Shown here piece by piece: positions 1 to 7,383 of a stretch of 64,000 nucleotides of DNA (positions are counted from its first letter, which is position 1; the number at the start of each line of letters is the position of its first letter). Made by a program: the position numbers and the translations under genes. The DNA comes from Sphingomonas oryzagri (GTDB lineage: Bacteria > Pseudomonadota > Alphaproteobacteria > Sphingomonadales > Sphingomonadaceae). The stretch spans positions 2,289,208-2,353,207 of the forward strand of contig NZ_JARYGZ010000001.1 of NCBI RefSeq assembly GCF_029906645.1, in the 5' to 3' direction. The notes beneath the pieces were generated by a model. It was not told where the DNA came from. It saw only the letters and a list, made by a program, of their open reading frames with translations, and searched no databases.

Positions 1-1
1 G

Positions 2-385
2 ATTGCCGAACTCTCTGGCTACGAGTGGGTCGTGCCTGCCGTCGGGGCACCGCTCAGAAGCCAGTGGACCGCCCTTTTCGACGAGGTCGGTCACCCACCG
101 GCGCCGGTTGAATGCGGTTCCATCATGGTGATCCGCGGCATTCTTGCTGGCACCGATTTGCTGACCTTGCTTTCGCCGGGCCAAGTGTCGGTCGAGATCG
201 AGAGCGGTCTGCTGTCGCGCATCGGGAAGCCAGTGGCTCATGGCGTGCGAACGGTCGGCATCACCTGTCGGCGAGGATGGCGCCCGACCTCGGTTCAACG
301 CCGATTCATGGACTGCCTTGAGCAGGTCGCATCAGAGAAGATTCCGGAAAACCTATCAGCCGCCCCTGTTCCGATTGGGCGCTGA
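2..385 (+). CDS. LysR-type regulator, C-terminal part (5' end outside window)
   Basis: The frame is open from the first bases of the window, so the gene begins upstream. The translated part (about 127 residues) reads as the second half of a LysR substrate-binding domain: a 'YEWVVPAVGAPLR' stretch followed by 'TDLLTLLSPGQV', typical of the effector-domain core, and a short variable tail. The DNA-binding domain is not in the window. It lies 25 bases upstream of a codirectional dehydrogenase and a LigJ-like hydratase, so it may regulate them or a divergent gene outside the window. The effector is unknown. Confidence 0.8.
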   Translation: MAELSGYEWVVPAVGAPLRSQWTALFDEVGHPPAPVECGSIMVIRGILAGTDLLTLLSPGQVSVEIESGLLSRIGKPVAHGVRTVGITCRRGWRPTSVQRRFMDCLEQVASEKIPENLSAAPVPIGR

Positions 386-410
386 AGGCGGCTCGCGGCT
401 ACCTGCGCGG

Positions 411-1289
411 ATGAATATCGGCAGCATTGCGGTGATCGGCTTTGGAGAGGCCGCCCAGGCGTTCGTCGTGGGCATGCCGGGAAAGCTCATCTCCTACGAC
501 CGGAAGATTGAGACAGTGCATGAGCGCGCCGACAAGCTGGCCGATGGACAGCGGCTTGGCGTGACGATGGCCGGGTCGAACGGGGAGGCCGTCGCGGAGG
601 CCGGTGTCATCCTTTCGCTTGTGACCGCGGATCAGGCTGAGCAGGCGGCCCGCGCGACGGCTGCCTCGCTTCGTCCGGGCGCCTTCTACTTCGACATGAA
701 CTCGGTTGCCCCCGACACCAAGCGGCTTTCTGCCGAAGTGGTCGAGAACCAGGGCGGCCTCTACGTTGACGTAGCGGTCATGGCGCCTGTCCACCCCGGC
801 AGGCGCGCGGTGCCTCTGCTTGTCAGCGGGCCGCATGCCCAGGAGGGCGCGCGCCAGCTGCGTGAGGTCGGTTTCGATATGGTTCGCGTCATCGGGGACA
901 CGGTGGGCGCGGCCAGCGCGGTAAAGATGATCCGGTCGATCATGGTCAAGGGGATCGAGGCGCTCAGCGCCGAATGCGCGATGGCCGCCAAGCTGTCCGG
1001 CGTGCTCGACGAGGTGATTTCCTCGCTCGACACGAGCTGGCCTAGCGCCGACTGGGTCGCGCGCTTCGACTATAATCTGGATCGTATGCTCGTTCACGGC
1101 CTCCGCCGTTCCGAGGAGATGGACGAGGTGGTAAAGACCATCGAAGGCCTCGGCATGCGCGCGCCGATGTCGCGCGGCACCGCGGAGCGGCAGCGCGAGA
1201 TCGGCGGGTTTCGACTGGCACCGCCCCAAGGTCTCGATTCCAAGCTCGAGCAGCTCGGCACTCTCCTCTCCCATCGCGACAACGGGTGA
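411..1289 (+). CDS. NAD(P)-dependent oxidoreductase, 6-phosphogluconate-dehydrogenase-like with DUF1932 C-terminal domain
   Basis: 292 residues from the ATG at 411; the frame is open further upstream but overlaps the LysR end, so this start is preferred. The N-terminal Rossmann fold has the glycine-rich motif GFGEAAQAF (residues 9-17) in the form typical of the DUF1932 subgroup. The middle section (DMNSVAPDTKR) matches the beta-hydroxyacid dehydrogenase family substrate motif region, and 'VKMIRSIMVKGIEAL' carries the catalytic-lysine helix. The substrate is unknown; relatives reduce or oxidise beta-hydroxy acids. Its stop codon overlaps the start region of the LigJ-like gene, so the two are probably co-translated and may act on the same dicarboxylic intermediate. 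Confidence 0.8.
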   Translation: MNIGSIAVIGFGEAAQAFVVGMPGKLISYDRKIETVHERADKLADGQRLGVTMAGSNGEAVAEAGVILSLVTADQAEQAARATAASLRPGAFYFDMNSVAPDTKRLSAEVVENQGGLYVDVAVMAPVHPGRRAVPLLVSGPHAQEGARQLREVGFDMVRVIGDTVGAASAVKMIRSIMVKGIEALSAECAMAAKLSGVLDEVISSLDTSWPSADWVARFDYNLDRMLVHGLRRSEEMDEVVKTIEGLGMRAPMSRGTAERQREIGGFRLAPPQGLDSKLEQLGTLLSHRDNG

Positions 1290-1294
1290 ACCGA

Positions 1295-2320
1295 ATGAGT
1301 CTCATCATTGACTGTCATGGCCATTACACGACGGCACCCACGCAACATGATGCCTGGCGCGAAAAGCAGATTGCCGCCTGGAAGGCCGGCGAGCCGGCGC
1401 CGCCTTATCCCGAGATCACGGACGACGAGATTCGCGAGACGGTCGAGGCGAACCAGCTCAGGCTGCTGCGAGAGCGCGGCGCCGACATGACGATCTTCAG
1501 CCCGAGGGCGTCGACGATGGCTCCCCACCTCGGCGACGAGCGGGTGGCAACAGCATGGGCGCAGGCATCGAACGACCTGATCGCGAGGGTGTGCCGGCTA
1601 TATCCGGAGAGCTTCGTCGGCGTCTGCATGCTGCCGCAAAGCCCCAAGGCAGACATGACGGGATCGATCGCCGAACTCGAGCGGTGCGTGAACCAGCTCG
1701 GATTTGTCGGTTGCAATCTCAACCCCGATCCCGGCGGCGGCCATTTCTCGTTTCCGCCCCTGACAGACCGGTTCTGGTATCCTTTTTACGAGAAGATGGT
1801 GGAACTCGACGTGCCGGCGATGATCCATGTCTCGGGCAGCTGCAACCCCGGGCTTCATGCAACCGGGGCATATTATATCGCAGCGGACACCATCGCCTTC
1901 ATGCAGTTGATCGAGGGCGACCTGTTCAAGGATTTCCCGACCCTTCGCTTCATTATCCCGCACGGCGGCGGCGCGGTGCCCTATCATTGGGGGCGATATC
2001 GCGGGCTCGCGGATATGCTGAAACAGCCAAGCCTCGATGAGCACCTAATGAACAACGTGTTCTTCGACACCTGTGTTTATCATCAGCCCGGCATCGATCT
2101 TCTGGCGGAGGTCATCGAAACCAAGAACATATTGTTCGGATCAGAGATGGTCGGCGCAGTTCGAGGGATCGATCCGCACACGGGTCACTATTTCGACGAC
2201 ACCAAGCGATATGTGGACATGCTCCCCATTACCGAGCAGCAGCGCCACGCAATTCTCGAGGGCAATGCGAGGATCGTCTATCCGCGCCTGGATGCCCTGC
2301 TGACGGCTCGCGGACTGTGA
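1295..2320 (+). CDS. Amidohydrolase-2 family protein, 4-oxalomesaconate hydratase (LigJ)-like, copy 1
   Basis: 341 residues. The start 'MSLIIDCHGHYTTAP' closely resembles the N terminus of LigJ, the Zn-dependent enzyme that hydrates 4-oxalomesaconate to 4-carboxy-4-hydroxy-2-oxoadipate in protocatechuate and gallate meta-cleavage. The metal-binding HGH is near residue 8, with 'LNPDPGGG' mid-protein, 'IPHGGGAVPYHWGR' and 'LFGSEMVGAVRGIDP' further on. The family is usually about 340 residues, so this is full length. A GTG at 1286 is an alternative start; the ATG at 1295 gives the LigJ-like N terminus. It is coupled to the upstream dehydrogenase. A second LigJ-like gene is at 53913-54938. Substrate by analogy only. 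Confidence 0.82.
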   Translation: MSLIIDCHGHYTTAPTQHDAWREKQIAAWKAGEPAPPYPEITDDEIRETVEANQLRLLRERGADMTIFSPRASTMAPHLGDERVATAWAQASNDLIARVCRLYPESFVGVCMLPQSPKADMTGSIAELERCVNQLGFVGCNLNPDPGGGHFSFPPLTDRFWYPFYEKMVELDVPAMIHVSGSCNPGLHATGAYYIAADTIAFMQLIEGDLFKDFPTLRFIIPHGGGAVPYHWGRYRGLADMLKQPSLDEHLMNNVFFDTCVYHQPGIDLLAEVIETKNILFGSEMVGAVRGIDPHTGHYFDDTKRYVDMLPITEQQRHAILEGNARIVYPRLDALLTARGL

Positions 2321-2415
2321 GCGCGGAGCAACTCTCCTTCATAAAGCGGGGCCTCGATATCTTGGCACCCGCTCGGCCCCCGCTCTTGGGCGTGTGCGAT
2401 TGCGTATCTGGTTAT

Positions 2416-2440
2416 GGGGTAGCCAAAGTCTGGCTACCCC
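2416..2440. terminator. Perfect 10-bp hairpin, probable bidirectional terminator
   Basis: GGGGTAGCCA and TGGCTACCCC form a perfect inverted repeat around a five-base loop. It lies about 95 bases after the LigJ-like gene on the plus strand and just downstream of the TonB receptor remnant on the minus strand. There is only a short T stretch, so efficiency is uncertain. Confidence 0.6.
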
Positions 2441-2455
2441 TTCCCCGCGTCCCGC

Positions 2456-2557
2456 TTAGAAGTTGAACCCGGCCGACACGCCAAAGGTTCGCGGGTCACC
2501 GATGCTCACCTTGCCTTTGTTGTAGGTGGTTCCACCGATGGTCTTGCCATAGCGCGA
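2456..2557 (-). pseudogene. TonB-dependent receptor remnant (last 33 residues only)
   Basis: On the minus strand the final codons read 'DPRTFGVSAGFNF' then TAA. This is the typical last beta-strand signature of outer-membrane TonB receptors and parallels the ends of the two intact receptors here (PRTFGVTAGFKY and PRTYGVTAGFHF). The frame is broken by a TAA at 2558-2560 and nothing upstream resembles the rest of a receptor, so only the 3' end survives. It marks a deletion or rearrangement that joined this tail to the SRAP/SOS region. Confidence 0.75.
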
Positions 2558-2639
2558 TTAGACGCGACGGATGGATGACCTATGACGGCATCCGGCCCGT
2601 CGGGGTTGGCTTCCCGTCGCGCCTCCTCTACCGAGCCTC

Positions 2640-2903
2640 ATGGCTGCCATCGCAAAGATCACCGCATTCCCCGACCGGCTGTTCAAGGCGCGGTACTGGA
2701 GCTTGCCGGACAGCAAGAGGGTGTGGGTTTACGTCTCCGACGAGGTCACGCCGCATATGATCGCGGTCGATCTCGCGGATCCCGATCCCCATCTGGAACC
2801 CGTCATCGCCCGAATGAAGGAAAGCCTTCTTCCGTTCCGCAACGCGCGCGAGCGACGGGCGGGCAGGATCGGACGCTTTCTGGTGTCCGAAATCGGCGCC
2901 TGA
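2640..2903 (+). CDS. Small hypothetical protein (87 aa)
   Basis: An 87-residue ORF with mixed composition (FPDRLFKARYWSLPDSKR, then an acidic centre and an arginine-rich region RNARERRAGR). It has no membrane segment or signal peptide and no family was recognised. The Shine-Dalgarno is weak. It ends 26 bases before the convergent SRAP gene. Codon use looks like that of real genes, but the overlapping minus strand is also open, so the call is moderate. Confidence 0.45.
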   Translation: MAAIAKITAFPDRLFKARYWSLPDSKRVWVYVSDEVTPHMIAVDLADPDPHLEPVIARMKESLLPFRNARERRAGRIGRFLVSEIGA

Positions 2904-2928
2904 TCCGCGTACGCAACAGCTTTGAGGG

Positions 2929-3591
2929 TCAGAACAAGGTCGCGGGCGCGTCGGGTGCCGGCTTTGGCATCTTCTTCTTCACCCAAAGCTCATCGGTGCG
3001 GGTGATCTCGATCAGGTCATCGGGAAAGCAGCGCTTCTGGAATGCGACGGTGTCCTCGAAGCTGCCGTGAAGCCAGTGATCATATTCCTCCGGCACCAGC
3101 AGCACGGGCATCCGGCTATGGATCGGCCGTATCGCCTCGTTGCACTCGGTCATGGCACCGGAATAGACCGGCCCCCAGCCATATTGGTGATCGTCAGTCC
3201 ATAGGCCAGCCCAGGCGAAGATCGGCTGGCCCTTCACATTGAACCAGGTGCGGGTCATCGACCCTTTCGGACCCTCGGCCTCGGCGAAGCCAGTCAGAGG
3301 GATCAGGCAACGCCCGCGCGGATTGACCGCATGCCGCTTCCACATCCCTTTCTCGAGGTCGGCGATATTGTTGACCGCCTTCGGTTTGGCTGTGGGAGCC
3401 ATGGTTTTCAAGCGGACCGGGAAGTCCCAGGTCATCGATTGCATGATGCGTTCGCCGCCCTCCTCGCGGACGACCATGCCGGTACCGCCAGGAAAGACTT
3501 CCGCGCCGGCGTTCGACGCCAGGGGATTGCGAACATTGAAGTGCGCCGCGACCGCATCCGGGCCCAAGCGCTCGGTGTATAAGTTGCACAT
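2929..3591 (-). CDS. SRAP (YedK/HMCES) family protein, abasic-site-sensing peptidase-like
   Basis: 220 residues. SRAP proteins crosslink to abasic sites in single-stranded DNA through the amino-terminal cysteine exposed after Met removal. The key features are present: MCNLY at the start (Cys2), 'KAVNN' supplying the conserved Asn, 'GFAEAEG' supplying the conserved Glu in the place of the usual GFYEW, and 'IHSRMPV' with the catalytic His. The length fits the family. It lies in a DNA-damage neighbourhood with imuAB-dnaE2 and a second SRAP-like gene at 4350-5009. No LexA box was seen directly upstream; it may be co-transcribed with the HIRAN gene 73 bases upstream. Confidence 0.88.
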   Translation of the reverse strand: MCNLYTERLGPDAVAAHFNVRNPLASNAGAEVFPGGTGMVVREEGGERIMQSMTWDFPVRLKTMAPTAKPKAVNNIADLEKGMWKRHAVNPRGRCLIPLTGFAEAEGPKGSMTRTWFNVKGQPIFAWAGLWTDDHQYGWGPVYSGAMTECNEAIRPIHSRMPVLLVPEEYDHWLHGSFEDTVAFQKRCFPDDLIEITRTDELWVKKKMPKPAPDAPATLF

Positions 3592-3664
3592 CGCGCGAGG
3601 ATGACATGGAAGCCGGCGGCCGCCAATGCGGACATCGGCGTCCGCATCTCGACCGGCTTGCCCG

Positions 3665-4072
3665 TCAGGCGTCGGGCCAGATCTCGTCCGGATAGAAACT
3701 GTCGTCCCATTCCGGCGAGCGTCCGGCTGTTTGCGCAGGCCGCGATGGAGGAATGACGGGATCCTCGCCCGAGAAGCTCACCCGGATCAGCGCCCCGCCC
3801 TTCTCCGGCGCCTGGAACACCGCCCGGATCTCCTCGCCGAGCCGGATCTTCGATCCGATCCACCCACACCGTTCGGCGCTCAGATAGCCGATCTGGATGC
3901 CCCGTGCGCTGAACACGGCGACGGCCGACGGGTCATGCTTGTTCTTCGGTTCGGGAGCGAGCTGGATCGCTTCGCCCGCCGCGCACAGCGCGATCTCGAA
4001 CAACCGGTTGCCGCCGTCCGCGTTGGGGTGGATGCCGCCGACGACGGACAAGGTCATATCGGGCCGGGCCAT
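3665..4072 (-). CDS. HIRAN-domain protein
   Basis: 135 residues from the internal ATG at 4072 (the frame is open to 4123). The central part is a HIRAN domain: 'EPKNKHDPSAVAVF' followed by 'GIQIGYLSAERCG', matching the consensus N-x-HD-x-x-AV and IGYL. HIRAN domains bind single-stranded or 3'-ended DNA and occur in repair proteins such as HLTF; here the domain stands alone with a proline-rich and acidic tail. It lies between two SRAP genes in the same direction, consistent with a role in damaged-DNA recognition. The function of free-standing bacterial HIRAN proteins is not settled. Confidence 0.8.
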   Translation of the reverse strand: MARPDMTLSVVGGIHPNADGGNRLFEIALCAAGEAIQLAPEPKNKHDPSAVAVFSARGIQIGYLSAERCGWIGSKIRLGEEIRAVFQAPEKGGALIRVSFSGEDPVIPPSRPAQTAGRSPEWDDSFYPDEIWPDA

Positions 4073-4188
4073 GACACGCGCTATGCCATGGCAGGACGAT
4101 GCGCGCGAGGAACCTCTCCCCACGATCGTCGTTCTGCTTCCCGAGGACCGGACCTTTTGCCCCCCCGCTCTCCGGCCTCACGAATAAA

Positions 4189-4223
4189 GCGCCTCGTAGC
4201 CACCCGCCCCGGCTAAGAGGCGC
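4189..4223. terminator. Bidirectional rho-independent terminator
   Basis: GCGCCTC (4189-4195) pairs with GAGGCGC (4217-4223), and inside it TAGCC pairs with GGCTA, giving a long stem with a single mismatch. It is flanked by AATAAA on one side and CTTTTATTT on the other, so it can terminate in both directions. It would end transcription of the SRAP-like gene at 4350-5009. Confidence 0.7.
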
Positions 4224-4309
4224 CTTTTATTTCAGATACTTGCTATGGCCGAAGGTTGATCGTTAACCCTTGCGGGTGTAGATCTACGGCCAGGGCAAAT
4301 GGGTCGCAC

Positions 4310-4340
4310 GCCCCCGCCGGCTTTCCCGCCTGGCGGGGGC
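4310..4340. other. GC-rich hairpin in the 3' region of the SRAP-like gene
   Basis: GCCCCCGCC (4310-4318) and GGCGGGGGC (4332-4340) form a perfect 9-bp stem with a 13-base loop, starting ten bases beyond the stop codon of the leftward SRAP-like gene. There is no T tract on the minus strand, so it may be an mRNA 3'-stabilising structure rather than a terminator. Confidence 0.45.
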
Positions 4341-4349
4341 GGTTCCATT

Positions 4350-5009
4350 TTAGAGCAAAGCGAATTGCCGCTCGGTCGCGGGCGGTGCCACACCGCTCCC
4401 CCATAGATCGTCGGTATGATCGACCTTCATCCGCTCGGCCGCGAAGGGCGGCCGGAACTGGAAGCGGATGACGTCCTCGATCCCGCCGTGCAGCCACTGA
4501 TCATATTCGTCGCGCTCGAGCAGCACCGGCATGCGATCGTTTGTCGGTGGGATGGCGGCATTGGCCTCCATCGTCATGCCAGCATAGACGGGCCCGAATT
4601 CAGGCGTTTTCCGGCAGAAGCCCGCCCATGTAAGGATGGGCTCTCCATGGACCGAAAACCAGGTGCGGGTCTTGGCGCGCGGCACGCCCTCCGGGTTCGC
4701 GAAATGGGTGAGGACGACTAGGCAACGGTAGCGGGTGTCGACGACCATCGTGTCCCACATCGAATTCGTGAGATCGGCGACCAACCCGATCCGGCCCGCC
4801 TCCTCGCCGCGCAACCGGGCTTCGCGTGTCAGGCGCGGAAAGCCCCAGTCCATTCTCCGCAGGATCCGCCGTCCCTTGCTTTCGAGGACGACGAGACCGG
4901 GCAGGCCCTCCCTGGTCTCCTCGGGCACGAGGAGACCAGCCGCCGGCTCGGCATCGAAATGCCGGGCGATATCGGCGATGCTGGCGCGGACGGTGTGCAG
5001 CCTCGACAT
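4350..5009 (-). CDS. SRAP-like protein lacking the catalytic residues, LexA-box associated
   Basis: 219 residues from the ATG at 5009, the first good start downstream of the LexA box; the frame runs on to 5087. The fold follows the SRAP protein at 2929-3591: 'MDWGFPRL', 'RYRCLVVLTHFANPEG', 'KTRTWFSVHGEPILTWAGF', 'GPVYAGMTMEANAAI', 'NDRMPVLLERDEYDQWLHG'. The catalytic set is missing: residue 2 is Ser instead of Cys, the VNN motif is absent, GF-x-E is 'THFANPEG', and HSRMP is 'NDRMP'. It should therefore not form the abasic-site crosslink. It is divergent from imuA across one SOS box, so it is probably damage-induced and may be a structural or regulatory partner of the mutasome. Confidence 0.8.
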   Translation of the reverse strand: MSRLHTVRASIADIARHFDAEPAAGLLVPEETREGLPGLVVLESKGRRILRRMDWGFPRLTREARLRGEEAGRIGLVADLTNSMWDTMVVDTRYRCLVVLTHFANPEGVPRAKTRTWFSVHGEPILTWAGFCRKTPEFGPVYAGMTMEANAAIPPTNDRMPVLLERDEYDQWLHGGIEDVIRFQFRPPFAAERMKVDHTDDLWGSGVAPPATERQFALL

Positions 5010-5054
5010 GGCGTCCTCGGTTGCAGAACGATTCGATGCGGCCTCTCTAACATG

Positions 5055-5069
5055 GAACATAATTAGAAC
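5055..5069. promoter_or_regulatory. LexA (SOS) box, GAAC-N7-GAAC
   Basis: GAAC ATAATTA GAAC exactly matches the alphaproteobacterial LexA operator (GAACN7GAAC, equivalently GTTCN7GTTC). It sits between the leftward SRAP-like gene (46 bases to its start) and imuA (93 bases), so one operator can control both divergent transcripts. Confidence 0.88.
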
Positions 5070-5161
5070 AAAGATACTGACGTCCATCTTGACTCTGGCG
5101 CCGGATCGATACGAACAAAGAGGGAACGATTCACCCCTGATCCGAGTCTTTTTCCATCGTC

Positions 5162-5890
5162 ATGCGCGAGCCCCCTGCCCTTGCCCAGCTGCGTGCGCAG
5201 ATCGCCGAGATCGAAGGCGTCGCCGCGCGCCATGCGCATCTGGCCTTTGGCGTGGAGGCGATCGACGCACTCCTGCCGGGCAGCGGCATCGCGGCAGGCG
5301 CGCTCCATGAGGTCGCCGGCAGCCGAGAGCTTGCCGATGACGCCGCCGCCACCGTCTTCCTCGCCGGCATCCTCTCGCGATTCGAGGGCCCGGTCTTCTG
5401 GTGCCTCAGATATCGCGACCTGTTCGCGCCCGCGCTCCATCTCGCCGGCTTGCATCCCGATCGCGTGATCTTCGTGGAAACGGCCAGCGACACCCATGTG
5501 CTGACCGCGATGGAGGAATGCCTGCGGCATCCGGGCCTCGCCGGCGTCGTCGGCGAACTCGGCAAGGTCGGTCTCACATCCTCGCGTCGCCTGCAGCTTG
5601 CAGCCGAAACGTCGGGCACACCTGCCTTCCTGTTCCGGCGCGCGAGCGATCCCGACAAGCGGACCGAGGGGAGTGCTGCCGTTACCCGTTGGCGGGTCCG
5701 CGCCGCGCCCAGCGAACAGCTCGGCATCCCGAGCCTCGGCCGGCCGCGCTGGGAGCTTGCGCTCGAGCGCGCCCGTGGCGGTGATCCCCATCTCTGGATC
5801 GTGGAGGGGTGCGATGCGCAGGGTCGTATCGCTCTTCCTGCCCAGCTGGCCGACAGACCGGCTGCGCAGGATGGCCGCCAAGCCGCCTGA
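5162..5890 (+). CDS. imuA: ImuA, RecA-like mutasome protein
   Basis: 242 residues. ImuA is a RecA/SulA-related protein required for DnaE2-dependent translesion synthesis. Family features are the 'FGVEAIDALLPGSGIAAGALHEV' region (residues about 29-51), where a degenerate Walker A region is found, the 'GPVFWCLRYRDLFAPALHLAGLHPDRV' stretch, and the C-terminal 'PRWELALERARGG' segment. It is the first gene of the imuA-imuB-dnaE2 cassette and its 3' end overlaps imuB by 77 bases. The upstream LexA box at 5055-5069 indicates SOS induction. Confidence 0.9.
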   Translation: MREPPALAQLRAQIAEIEGVAARHAHLAFGVEAIDALLPGSGIAAGALHEVAGSRELADDAAATVFLAGILSRFEGPVFWCLRYRDLFAPALHLAGLHPDRVIFVETASDTHVLTAMEECLRHPGLAGVVGELGKVGLTSSRRLQLAAETSGTPAFLFRRASDPDKRTEGSAAVTRWRVRAAPSEQLGIPSLGRPRWELALERARGGDPHLWIVEGCDAQGRIALPAQLADRPAAQDGRQAA

Positions 5891-7352
5891 GGCCTCGGCC
5901 CCGCTCGTCACAGCGCTGCCCGACCACGGCCGCCGCGTCATCGCGGCGGTCGATGCGGCGGCGCGCCAGCTCGGCATCCAGCCCGGCATGACGGTCACGC
6001 GAGCCCGTGCCTTCGCGCCGAACCTGGCGATCGTCGATGCCGATCCCGACGACGATCTCGAAGGCTTGAAGCGGCTCGCGCTGTGGGCGGGACGCCGATA
6101 CTCGCCGCTGGTTGCCCCCGATCCGCCCGACGGCATCTGGATCGACATTACCGGCTGCGCGCACCGCTACGGCGGCGAGGAGCCGCTGCTCAAGGATATC
6201 CTGCGCCGCGTCGCGGCGTCCGGCACCACCATTCAGCTCGCGGTCGCCGATACAGCCGGCTGCGCGCACGCGGTTGCGCACCACGTGCCTTCGGGACGGC
6301 CGACGATCATCGCACCAGGCAAAGCGCACGCAGCGCTCTCGATCCTGCCGGTCTCGGCGCTCCGGATCGAGGCCGGCGTCGCCGAAGAGCTGCGCCGCAT
6401 GGGCTTCGAGCGGATCGAGCAACTGATTGCGGCACCCCGCGCTCCGCTCGCCAAGCGTTTCGGCCGTCAGCTCTTCAAGCGGCTCGACCAGGCGCTCGGA
6501 CAGATCCCCGAACCGATCGAGCCGATCTTTCCGCCCACCGTTCCGCGCGTCCGGCGCAGCCTGCTCGAGCCGATCGGGACGGCCGAGGCCTTCGGTCAGG
6601 TGATCGCCGACCTCGTCGGTGACCTCATTCCCCTGCTGGTCGGCGCCGGCATCGGCGTGCGCCAGCTCGACCTGCTGTTCGAGCGGGTCGACGGACAGTA
6701 TCAGGTGATCCGCGTCGGCACCGCCTCCCCGGTCCGGGATGCCGCCCATCTTGCCAAGCTGCTCGCCCAGAAGATCGACACGATCGATCCCGGCATGGGC
6801 GTCGAGGCGATGACCCTCATCGCAGCGCTGGTGGAACCGATGGGTCCGACCCAGAGGACGGGCCTCATCGACAGCGGTCGGCGCGGACCGGATCTTGCTG
6901 CCCTGGTCGACGCACTCGCCAACCGCTTTGGTCCTGACCGGCTCTACCGGACACAACCGAACGCAAGCACCATGCCAGAGCGCGCGATCGGTATCGTCCC
7001 TCCACTCTCGCCTGCCGGTGATGCCGGCTGGGATGATGATTCGCCCCGGCCGGCGCGCATGATCGTCCCGCCCGAGCCGATCGAAGTGATTGCGGCGCTG
7101 CCCGACCATCCCCCGGCAATGTTCGTGTGGCGCGGCAAGCGCAACCGCGTGGCCCAGGCAGACGGCCCGAAGCGCCTCCATGGCGAATGGTGGCGTGAGG
7201 CCGGGCACGAGGCTGACATGCCATTTGCGGTTCGCGATTATTATCAGGTCGAGACGATAAGCGGCGGACGCTACTGGATCTTCCGCCTGGGCGACGGCGA
7301 GCGCTCGACGACCGGGCCGATGAAGTGGTTCATCCACGGCGCGTTCGCGTGA
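5814..7352 (+). CDS. imuB: ImuB, catalytically inactive Y-family polymerase homologue
   Basis: 512 residues from the ATG at 5814, which overlaps imuA; the longer open frame would overlap far more. It starts 'RRVVSLFLPSWPTDRLRR', typical of ImuB, in place of the acidic 'D-x-x-FFA' of active Y-family enzymes. The fold continues through 'GIQPGMTVTRARAFAPNL', a thumb with 'LRRMGFERIEQLIAAPRAPLAKRFG', and a long C-terminal part that in known systems carries the clamp and DnaE2 contacts. ImuB links ImuA, the beta clamp and DnaE2 during error-prone repair. dnaE2 follows after 31 bases. Confidence 0.9.
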   Translation: MRRVVSLFLPSWPTDRLRRMAAKPPEASAPLVTALPDHGRRVIAAVDAAARQLGIQPGMTVTRARAFAPNLAIVDADPDDDLEGLKRLALWAGRRYSPLVAPDPPDGIWIDITGCAHRYGGEEPLLKDILRRVAASGTTIQLAVADTAGCAHAVAHHVPSGRPTIIAPGKAHAALSILPVSALRIEAGVAEELRRMGFERIEQLIAAPRAPLAKRFGRQLFKRLDQALGQIPEPIEPIFPPTVPRVRRSLLEPIGTAEAFGQVIADLVGDLIPLLVGAGIGVRQLDLLFERVDGQYQVIRVGTASPVRDAAHLAKLLAQKIDTIDPGMGVEAMTLIAALVEPMGPTQRTGLIDSGRRGPDLAALVDALANRFGPDRLYRTQPNASTMPERAIGIVPPLSPAGDAGWDDDSPRPARMIVPPEPIEVIAALPDHPPAMFVWRGKRNRVAQADGPKRLHGEWWREAGHEADMPFAVRDYYQVETISGGRYWIFRLGDGERSTTGPMKWFIHGAFA

Positions 7353-7383
7353 CCGCCTTGCCAGTTGATCCGGGCGACGGCGC

